Origin: Bacteroidota bacterium
GTDB lineage: Bacteria > Bacteroidota > Ignavibacteria > Ignavibacteriales > Ignavibacteriaceae
DNA: 5,761 bases
Direction of reading: 5' to 3'
Assembly (NCBI GenBank): GCA_021790055.1
Contig: JAJYIL010000220.1
Location: 1 to 5,761, forward strand
In this document: one piece after another, positions 1-5,588 of the stretch
How positions within the stretch are numbered: position 1 is the first letter of the stretch
How the letters are laid out: the number at the start of each line of letters is the position of its first letter
Translations under genes and position numbers: made by a program
The notes under the pieces: generated by a model
Told to the model about the DNA's origin: nothing
What the model saw: only the letters and a program-made list of their open reading frames with translations
The model's database searches: none

Positions 1-307
1 TTCCCAGTATTCCGGCAGAGCTGTCTATTTCAAGCGTGTCGTTACTTTGAATGGTTAGAGGACCGGTTAAGAATTTTCCATTTGAAAATCTAATAATGCC
101 TCCGCCTGCGGCAGAAACGCTGTCCAATGCTGCTTGAATCGCTTTTGTATTTTCTGTAACGCCGTCTCCGATAAACCCATTGCTTGTAGTATCTATCAAC
201 GTTAAGTTCATATCCCGGTATTCAATTCTACCAAAAGAAATTGAATTAAACAAAAGTATTGAAATGCTTATAAGTATTACATAAATAATATTTCTTTGTA
301 GTCTCAT
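1..307 (-). CDS. Secreted GH28-type polygalacturonase, N-terminal part only (cut by window edge)
   Basis: The 102 visible codons start at the ATG at 307 and run off the left edge. Residues 1 to about 26 form a signal peptide: positively charged start (MRLQR), long hydrophobic run, likely cleavage after SISFG. The mature start shows the first turns of a right-handed beta-helix in the pectinase style: GDGVTENTKAIQAALDS (about 47-63), then AAGGGIIRFSNGKFLTGPL (66-84) and the strand NDTLEIDSSAGIL. GDGVT-D/E-NT-AIQ-A followed by GGG and FLTGP is the classical opening of GH28 polygalacturonases, which hydrolyse alpha-1,4-galacturonan. The catalytic aspartates lie further on and are not in the window, so exo- or endo-activity cannot be judged, nor can an alternative such as the broader pectate-lyase-3 superfamily be excluded. 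Start choice: an in-frame TAA lies 18 bases upstream with no other start codon between. The ribosome site is weak (GAGAGA, directly upstream). It follows the pectin methylesterase gene by 89 bp and is probably co-transcribed with it. A T9SS tail may be present at the unseen C-terminus. Confidence 0.85.
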   Translation of the reverse strand, partial: MRLQRNIIYVILISISILLFNSISFGRIEYRDMNLTLIDTTSNGFIGDGVTENTKAIQAALDSVSAAGGGIIRFSNGKFLTGPLTIQSNDTLEIDSSAGILG

Positions 308-337
308 TCGTCTCTCATTGTTATTTTATTTTGACGG

Positions 338-363
338 TGAGAGCTATAATTTAATAGCCCTCA
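338..363 (-). other. Intercistronic stem-loop between esterase and GH28 genes
   Basis: In the minus-strand transcript TGAGGGCTAT pairs with ATAGCTCTCA around a six-base loop, giving ten base pairs with one G-U wobble. It lies 33 bases after the esterase stop codon and 30 bases before the GH28 start. No U-run follows it, so it does not look like a standard intrinsic terminator. A role in mRNA processing, 3'-end protection of the esterase message, or partial attenuation of the GH28 gene is inference only. Confidence 0.5.
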
Positions 364-396
364 TCGCATATTGAAAGATATCTGTCAATCGCTGAA

Positions 397-3393
397 TCAT
401 TTTAGGAGAATCATCTTCTTAGTCATCCGGTAATTATTCGCTTCAAGTCTGTAGAAATAAATTCCGCTGCTTAACCTGTTCGCATCGAAATTTATAACAT
501 GAATTCCGGCATTCTGATTTGTGTCAACAAGTTTGGTAACGAGCTGACCGAGTATATTGTACACGAATAATCTAACATGACCTGTCATCGGCAGTGAATA
601 CTGAATTCTTGTTGACGGATTAAATGGATTCGGGTAATTCTGCGAAAGCGCATAATTAGATGGTATCTGATTCTCCTGATTATTTTCAACAGCAGTTACA
701 ATTGTATCAGAAGGCATCCAATCAAAGCTGAATCCGGGATTCGAATTCTTCGAAAAGATATTTGCAATTGTATATTGAGACGCCACAGTGCTTGTTAGCT
801 GACTCGAAAATTTTACACGGTCTGTTGGTTTATAACCCGGACCATAACAATTATATTCTGCATAAAGACCAGGTGTTACATTCCAAGCAAGCCAGCCGGT
901 TGAATCAAGATTAGCAGGCTCATAGCAATTTATGAAAACGGTTCTTGGCGCTGCCTGCCATGGTCTTCCAAGATAAAAATGAACTACCGGATTCCCGTCA
1001 AAGCCGATAGAATCAGAAGTAATCTTGCAATTAAGGAATACATAACCAAACAATGAAACTGCATCAGTACTTCCTGCAGTTAATGTACCGCCGTTTCTAT
1101 TTTCATGAATCTCGCAACTATCAAACACAACAATATCTCTGCCGAACATGAAATCAACCGAACCTTCGATATAGCAGTCTTTCATATAAATTCTATCAGT
1201 ACCATGTGCCCCTCTGGAATAATAAGTATCCTGGTAGCCGACTATATTACAATTGTAATAACTTTGCCTGTCACCGTTGGTTTCGAGTGCAACCGCCTGA
1301 GCTGCTTGAGAAGTATTTTGAAAAGTAATATTCTCGGCAGTAAAGTCGGGTACGTCAATAGAAATAGTATAGCTTGTTGAAGTTCCAATAGTTGTTCCAC
1401 CAACCACTCTTCCTGAATAATCATCATAAGTTATAATCGTGCTGTCTCTGCTTTGACCAATTAGAACTACATTTACTCTGTTGGAATCAAGCAAGTCTTT
1501 TTCTTTATAGATGCCGTTCTTAACATAAATAGTATATGTGCCGGTATAATTCTGTGGAACTGCATCAAATGCAGCTTGAAGAGTGGTGTAATCTCCGCTG
1601 CCGTCTTGTGCTACAACCTTTCTTATTGAAGGTGCAGAAGCTTGCGTCATAAAAGTATCAACTACTCCGTAGCCAGTACCGGCGCTGTTTACTGCATAAG
1701 CACGGACATAATATTTTGTTTGAGGAGTAAGGTTAATCAAGGTACTCGTATAAGAACCAATATCATTTCCATCAACGGTTTTACTATCATTTATTGTAGG
1801 AACCGTATTGCTGCTGCTGTAGCAGACACCCCTTGCTTTAACAGTATCACCGCCCCAATCAGTTACCGTACCGCCAGATTGAGCAGATTTGTTAAGAATA
1901 TTTGTTATTGCAGTTGTAGTTACCGTTGGAACAGTTATCGAATCCAGAGTAACAAGTGAATCAAGATTTCCGTAGGCAGTTCCAGCGAGATTAGTTGCAT
2001 ATGCGCGTACATAATATGTTTTACCGGCTTTTAGTCCGGTTAATCTGCTTACAAAAGAACCAACGCCAGCGCCGTCAACGGACTTGCTGGTAGAAACAGT
2101 TGGAGTATTAGTAGTATCCCAGCAAACTCCTCTTGCAGTAACTGTTCCGCCGCCGTCAGATGTAATATTACCGCCGCTTGTAGCAAAGGTAGTGGAAATA
2201 TATGTCGGAGACGTTGTAGTTAGCGTTGCTAATGAAGCAGCTATACCGGTTGTTGCGCCTCCGATCATTACACTGTCAACACAAATTAATTTTGCATATC
2301 CTTCTGCTTTAGTATCGTAAGGATAAATTCTTAAATAAAGCGTATCCCCGCTCATCACTGTATCATTAACGCCATATCCCATAAATACCAGATTACTCGA
2401 ATTAAGAGAAGTATCTACCAGAAAAATTTTGTTAGCAAATGATGTATCTTTTGAAGAATAAATTGCGGCTCTTAAATTTTTTGTAAACTGAGCACCAAGT
2501 TTAAATGAAATTGAATCCACATAAAATGTTCCACCAGGTTTAGGCGTTACTGCATACTGAATATATCTTGTAAAATTGGGACTAGTCTCTGCCGGCCACG
2601 TACCGCTGTTAATCGGCAATGTAATAATTCTATCACACGTTTCGCCTCCAAGCTGGGTATAGGAATATGAGCCCAAATTACTAAAAGATTGATCTGCTCC
2701 ATTTACCAAACCTGATGTTATTGCGCTCTGGCTGGACTGTAACGGCCATAACGCCTCGGCAGGTACCGGCAGATTGTAGGTAATGCCGGCAACTTCAACA
2801 TTGCCTATGTATAAATATTTTGTCGTACTCGTAATCTGAACTGCGCTCCAGGGATAAACTCTAATGTAAAAAGTCTGCCCATTCATTACAGAATCACTAA
2901 AATTGAAAGATAGCTGGCTAACAGAATTTGATTTTAAACTATCCTGTTGGGATATTAATGTTTTTGTAGTGAAGGAACTGTCAGTAGAAAAATATATACT
3001 TGCGTTTATTGTACTTACACCTTTGGCTCCGAGAAGCAATGATATTGATCTTGCGCTAAATGTAGTATTCGACTGCGGTGACAGTGAAAACTGAACATAC
3101 CGGTTACCATTAGGTCCGGTTTCTGCGGGCCATGCGCCTGTTCCGCTTGGATCGCTTGTTGTGGCATCCGGTTTATCTTTTTGGACTTTATTTGTTGTTC
3201 CGCTTGCGGGTATTTCATACGAAGCGGAAAGACCTGAAACGGTTTGATTATCCCCAGTTAAACTTCCTGAAGTTAGGAAGCTTTGGTCAGTTTGAAGCTG
3301 CCATGTTACGGAAGCTGAATCCTGTGCTAAGAGCTTAACGGAAAAAAATAAGCATAGCACAGCAGAAGAAAAGAAAACAAAGGCTTTTTTCAT
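397..3393 (-). CDS. Secreted multidomain pectin methylesterase (CE8) with T9SS sorting domain
   Basis: Pectinesterase that de-esterifies homogalacturonan to pectate plus methanol, acting outside the cell. Layout over 998 residues: signal peptide 1-23 (cut near LLA/QD); two homologous beta-rich modules at about 29-205 and 214-380; two fibronectin-III-like modules at about 386-484 and 487-584, each with ARGVC and YYVRAYA-N-AGT-YG; CE8 beta-helix about 590-895; linker; T9SS type A sorting domain about 915-998, ending KKMILLK. The CE8 active-site set is complete: NGIYKE (626-631), QAVAL with Q699, QDT with Q721 and D722 (acid/base by family knowledge), GSVDFMFG with nucleophile D747, and LGRPW with R810 and W812. 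The enzyme is therefore probably active. The N-terminal pair has no function I can name; carbohydrate binding is a guess. Start choice is firm: AGGAG sits five bases upstream, and no other start codon lies before the upstream in-frame TAA. It is much longer than a minimal bacterial CE8 enzyme (about 300-400 residues) because of the added modules. Confidence 0.96.
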   Translation of the reverse strand: MKKAFVFFSSAVLCLFFSVKLLAQDSASVTWQLQTDQSFLTSGSLTGDNQTVSGLSASYEIPASGTTNKVQKDKPDATTSDPSGTGAWPAETGPNGNRYVQFSLSPQSNTTFSARSISLLLGAKGVSTINASIYFSTDSSFTTKTLISQQDSLKSNSVSQLSFNFSDSVMNGQTFYIRVYPWSAVQITSTTKYLYIGNVEVAGITYNLPVPAEALWPLQSSQSAITSGLVNGADQSFSNLGSYSYTQLGGETCDRIITLPINSGTWPAETSPNFTRYIQYAVTPKPGGTFYVDSISFKLGAQFTKNLRAAIYSSKDTSFANKIFLVDTSLNSSNLVFMGYGVNDTVMSGDTLYLRIYPYDTKAEGYAKLICVDSVMIGGATTGIAASLATLTTTSPTYISTTFATSGGNITSDGGGTVTARGVCWDTTNTPTVSTSKSVDGAGVGSFVSRLTGLKAGKTYYVRAYATNLAGTAYGNLDSLVTLDSITVPTVTTTAITNILNKSAQSGGTVTDWGGDTVKARGVCYSSSNTVPTINDSKTVDGNDIGSYTSTLINLTPQTKYYVRAYAVNSAGTGYGVVDTFMTQASAPSIRKVVAQDGSGDYTTLQAAFDAVPQNYTGTYTIYVKNGIYKEKDLLDSNRVNVVLIGQSRDSTIITYDDYSGRVVGGTTIGTSTSYTISIDVPDFTAENITFQNTSQAAQAVALETNGDRQSYYNCNIVGYQDTYYSRGAHGTDRIYMKDCYIEGSVDFMFGRDIVVFDSCEIHENRNGGTLTAGSTDAVSLFGYVFLNCKITSDSIGFDGNPVVHFYLGRPWQAAPRTVFINCYEPANLDSTGWLAWNVTPGLYAEYNCYGPGYKPTDRVKFSSQLTSTVASQYTIANIFSKNSNPGFSFDWMPSDTIVTAVENNQENQIPSNYALSQNYPNPFNPSTRIQYSLPMTGHVRLFVYNILGQLVTKLVDTNQNAGIHVINFDANRLSSGIYFYRLEANNYRMTKKMILLK

Positions 3394-3398
3394 AGTTG

Positions 3399-3403
3399 CT
3401 CCT
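3399..3403 (-). promoter_or_regulatory. Ribosome binding site of the pectin methylesterase gene
   Basis: AGGAG on the minus strand, five bases from the ATG at 3393. It is the strongest Shine-Dalgarno match in the window and fixes the start of the esterase. Confidence 0.75.
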
Positions 3404-3542
3404 AAATAATATGTTAATAGATTTGAAAATGAAAAAAAGTGGATTGAAACCGGAGGAAATTTTTAACCAGTTAATAAGTTACAGTTCATTATTATTCGGG
3501 TCTATTTTTCTCATCCAAATACGATCCGCCAGACGCCCGCAA

Positions 3543-3560
3543 TTACCCAAGTGTTACCCA
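3543..3560 (-). promoter_or_regulatory. Direct repeat TGGGTAA x2 with 11-bp period, candidate operator
   Basis: On the minus strand TGGGTAA occurs twice (3560-3554 and 3549-3543), start to start 11 bp, about one helical turn, some 150-165 bp upstream of the esterase ATG. Direct half-sites on one face of the helix are typical of AraC-type and hybrid two-component regulators that control polysaccharide genes. Two seven-base copies could also be chance, so the regulatory reading is weak. Confidence 0.25.
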
Positions 3561-3643
3561 GCTTTATTAAGATCGAATACTATAAACACACAGAGGAGTT
3601 TTGTATCGATATTTTTTACTCATAAATAATTTTAGAATTTATA

Positions 3644-3671
3644 CTTCTTAGCCAAGCAAGAAGATTTTTTT
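3644..3671 (+). terminator. Weak T-tailed hairpin on the plus strand
   Basis: CTTCTT (3644-3649) pairs with AAGAAG (3658-3663) around an eight-base loop, followed after one base by seven T (3665-3671). The geometry fits an intrinsic terminator reading rightwards, but the stem has only two G-C pairs and no supported plus-strand gene precedes it. It could block antisense transcription into the kinase gene, or be chance in AT-rich DNA. Confidence 0.25.
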
Positions 3672-3718
3672 ATCGTTAAAATAATTTTGAAGTTTAGTCA
3701 GAGGTAAGCTTAGAAATG

Positions 3719-3745
3719 AGCGGGGACAGATAGACTGACCCTGCT
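3719..3745. other. Short stem-loop downstream of the kinase gene
   Basis: On the plus strand AGCGGGG (3719-3725) faces CCCTGCT (3739-3745) across a 13-base loop: seven positions, six Watson-Crick and one G-T. It starts 33 bases beyond the kinase stop codon. On the minus (kinase) transcript the wobble becomes an A-C mismatch and no U-run follows, so a terminator role is doubtful. It may be a small REP-like remnant. Confidence 0.3.
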
Positions 3746-3777
3746 TAAAATAAATTAGTAAATTAAGTTTTTGAAGA

Positions 3778-4812
3778 CTATCTTTCCACTCTTCCCGAGC
3801 CGCTTCCCTTTGCAAGCTTTTCGACTTCATCAATTGAGACGAGGTTGAAATCTCCGGGAATTGTTTGCTTTAAGCATGAAGCTGCAACGGCAAACTCCAG
3901 AGCATCTTTTGAATTGTTCTTTGTAAGCAGACCGTAAATCAAGCCGCTGGCAAAAGAATCGCCGCCGCCGACACGATCTACAATTTGTATATCGTACCTC
4001 TTAGAACGATATGGTTCATTGCAGTCTTTATCATCATGAAGTAAAGCGCTCCAGCCGTTTCTTGAAGCAGAATAGCTTTCTCTTAAAGTAATAGCTACAG
4101 CTTTAAAATTAAATTTTGATTTAAGCTGCTTTGCTAATTCAAAATATCCTTTTTCATCAAGCTCTGCACTCTCAATGCTGGATGTTCCTGCTTTGAAGTC
4201 GAGACTTTTTTCTGCATCCTCTTCGTTAGCTATGCATACATCTACATAATCCATCAATGGAATCATTACCGATTGAGCTTCTTTTGTTGTCCATAGCTTG
4301 GCGCGGTAATTCAAGTCTGCACTTATTGTTACGCCATGTTTCTTTGCTGCTTCGCATGCCGCGACTAATGATTCCTGAACTGTTTTACCAAGCGCCGGTG
4401 TAATGCCTGTCCAGTGGAACCATTTCGCATTATCAAAAACTTCATCCCAGTTCAATTCTTCTTTACCTAATGTAGATACAGCAGAATTGGATCTATCATA
4501 AATTACTTTTGAAGCTCTCTGACTTGCGCCGGTTTCTAAAAAATAAATTCCAACCCTATTCCCACCTCGTACAATATAATCGGTTCGAACGCCAAACCTT
4601 CTCAAGCTGTTTACTGTTGCCTGCCCGATTTCATGTTTAGGAAGTTTTGTAATGAAGTAACTTTCAAAGCCGTAATTTGATAAAGCCACAGCAACGTTTG
4701 CCTCGCCGCCTCCAAAGTTTACATCAAAACTTTGGGTTTGCACAAACCTGCTATAACCTGGTGTAGATAAACGCAGCATTATTTCGCCCATCGTTACGAC
4801 TTTGTTTGACAT
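3778..4812 (-). CDS. kdgK: 2-keto-3-deoxygluconate kinase, PfkB/ribokinase family
   Basis: Phosphorylates 2-keto-3-deoxygluconate (KDG) with ATP to give KDPG in the cytoplasm, the penultimate step from galacturonate or glucuronate to central metabolism. The 344 residues match the usual PfkB size. Visible marks: start VVTMGEIMLRLSTPG (5-19); the glycine-rich substrate-side motif FGGGEANVAVALSNYG (33-48); DLNYRAKLW (166-174), characteristic of KDG kinases; and the C-terminal signature DRVGGGDSFASG (279-290), with D286 as the expected catalytic base in an anion hole of GGGD rather than the more general GAGD. IPGDFNLVS (318-326) is also a KDG-kinase trait. Substrate assignment is supported by the adjacent KDPG-type aldolase gene. 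Start choice: AGGAT lies eight bases upstream and an in-frame TAA follows shortly before, with no rival start. It lies 128 bp downstream of the aldolase gene and 384 bp before the esterase. A different sugar-acid kinase is possible but less likely. Confidence 0.92.
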   Translation of the reverse strand: MSNKVVTMGEIMLRLSTPGYSRFVQTQSFDVNFGGGEANVAVALSNYGFESYFITKLPKHEIGQATVNSLRRFGVRTDYIVRGGNRVGIYFLETGASQRASKVIYDRSNSAVSTLGKEELNWDEVFDNAKWFHWTGITPALGKTVQESLVAACEAAKKHGVTISADLNYRAKLWTTKEAQSVMIPLMDYVDVCIANEEDAEKSLDFKAGTSSIESAELDEKGYFELAKQLKSKFNFKAVAITLRESYSASRNGWSALLHDDKDCNEPYRSKRYDIQIVDRVGGGDSFASGLIYGLLTKNNSKDALEFAVAASCLKQTIPGDFNLVSIDEVEKLAKGSGSGRVER

Positions 4813-4820
4813 CTTATAAT

Positions 4821-4825
4821 ATCCT
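4821..4825 (-). promoter_or_regulatory. Ribosome binding site of kdgK
   Basis: AGGAT on the minus strand with eight bases to the ATG at 4812. It supports the chosen start of the kinase. Confidence 0.6.
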
Positions 4826-4863
4826 ATAATTTTAAAATCTTATTATGTACTTTAAAAAGTATT

Positions 4864-4934
4864 AGGTATACGGGTATAAAAGTATAAGGGAACTATTCTG
4901 AATAACTCCTCTATGCCACTATACCCGTATACCT
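4864..4934. repeat. 71-bp imperfect palindrome between eda and kdgK
   Basis: The arms AGGTATACGGGTATA (4864-4878) and TATACCCGTATACCT (4920-4934) are perfect 15-bp inverted repeats. The interior continues the symmetry about the same centre, base 4899: TATTC/GAATA is perfect at the core, and further short paired blocks bring the total to 27 Watson-Crick pairs plus two G-T out of 35 positions. In the aldolase transcript it begins six bases after the stop codon, and a run of five U follows it by six bases (4858-4854). It could therefore end or protect the eda message, or attenuate read-through into kdgK. Its size and terminal inverted repeats also fit a small palindromic mobile element (MITE/REP type). 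I see no clear target-site duplication and no second copy in the window. Confidence 0.8.
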
Positions 4935-4940
4935 TTAAAC

Positions 4941-5588
4941 TTATTTCACTTCAGCTTTTCGAATGCTTTCCATCAGCACTTTAGCATTATCTGTAAGTAT
5001 GCTGTAATTCTCTTCGGCAATTGCCTTTTTGTCCAACAAAGCAGTTCCTACACCTACAGCGCAGGCGCCTGATTTAATCCAATCACCCGCATTAATCAGA
5101 GTAACACCGCCTGTCGGCATTAGTTTTAAATATGGCATTGGCGCAAGCACACCTTTGAAGAAAGCCATTCCGACTACATCTGCAGGAAATATCTTTATAA
5201 CATCCGCTCCGGCTTCATAAGCAGTTTGAATTTCTGTAGGCGTAAATGCGCCGGGCATTACAGGAATACCGTTTCTGTGCGCTGTTTCTAAAATTTCTTT
5301 TTTGAAAAACGGACTAACAACGTACTTAGCTCCGGCATCGATTGCTTGTTGAGCTGTCTCTGCATTCAACACAGTTCCGACACCAACATTCATGTAGCTT
5401 CCAATTTCCCGGCTTGCGTTTTTAATAACTTCAATTGCATTCGGAACACTCGTGGTAATTTCAATTGCCGAAACGCCGCCTTTGTAAATTGCCTCTGCAA
5501 CCCTTATCATCTTTGAAGAATCCGAAAGCCTTACAACAGCCACTGCTTTTGCTTCAAGGAGCGATTTAATTATTTCTTCTTTCTTCAT
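4941..5588 (-). CDS. eda: KDPG/KHG-type class I aldolase (2-dehydro-3-deoxy-phosphogluconate aldolase)
   Basis: Cleaves KDPG to pyruvate and glyceraldehyde-3-phosphate; members of the family may also act on 4-hydroxy-2-oxoglutarate. The 215 residues are the usual length for this TIM-barrel enzyme. Family landmarks in order: AVAVVR with R20; AIEITTSVP with the catalytic-type E43; VGVGTV with T72; YVVSPFF (89-95); MPGAFTPTEI (111-120); VIKIFPAD with the Schiff-base lysine K132; MPTGGV with T159; and AVGVGTALL (177-185). The position four after E43, arginine in E. coli Eda (R49), is serine 47 here, as in a subgroup with T-x-P sequences in this loop. Substrate preference might thus differ from E. 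coli. Start choice is firm: a TAG lies directly before the ATG in frame. The ribosome site is weak (AGAGA). It is the first gene of the cluster; the next, kdgK, makes its substrate. Confidence 0.93.
   Translation of the reverse strand: MKKEEIIKSLLEAKAVAVVRLSDSSKMIRVAEAIYKGGVSAIEITTSVPNAIEVIKNASREIGSYMNVGVGTVLNAETAQQAIDAGAKYVVSPFFKKEILETAHRNGIPVMPGAFTPTEIQTAYEAGADVIKIFPADVVGMAFFKGVLAPMPYLKLMPTGGVTLINAGDWIKSGACAVGVGTALLDKKAIAEENYSILTDNAKVLMESIRKAEVK

Larger units (their letters stand above)
3394..3777. other. 384-bp AT-rich spacer upstream of the esterase gene, no convincing gene
   Basis: This gap separates the kinase stop from the esterase start. It is AT-rich apart from a GC-rich patch near 3528-3541. 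It is long enough to hold a promoter and operators for the esterase/GH28 pair, which suggests that the secreted enzymes are controlled apart from the two cytoplasmic genes. I see no clear promoter: no good -35/-10 pair and no exact Bacteroidota TAnnTTTG motif. Elements noted separately are a direct repeat at 3543-3560, a T-tailed hairpin at 3644-3671 and a short stem-loop at 3719-3745. The open frame on the plus strand at 3396-3629 lacks a ribosome site and any recognisable family. Confidence 0.6.

Noticed and set aside
1105..3338. Several open frames of 61-105 codons on both strands inside the esterase gene
   Set aside because: They overlap the well-supported 998-residue esterase, have no family resemblance or ribosome sites, and reflect the biased codon use of a repetitive Ser/Thr-rich protein.
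3425..3460. GATTGAAAC-like sequence near 3443 resembling a CRISPR repeat end
   Set aside because: It occurs once only, with no repeat-spacer periodicity anywhere in the window.
3648..3833. 61-codon minus-strand frame overlapping the kinase 3' end
   Set aside because: It overlaps the conserved C-terminus of KdgK in another frame, and its composition looks like chance.
3958..3975. GGGD instead of GAGD in the kinase anion-hole signature
   Set aside because: The variant keeps the catalytic Asp, and DRVGGGDSF is familiar in KDG kinases of this group, so it is not a lesion.
5029..5220. 63-codon plus-strand frame inside the aldolase gene
   Set aside because: It is antisense to the conserved core of the aldolase, including the Schiff-base lysine region, and has no features of its own.
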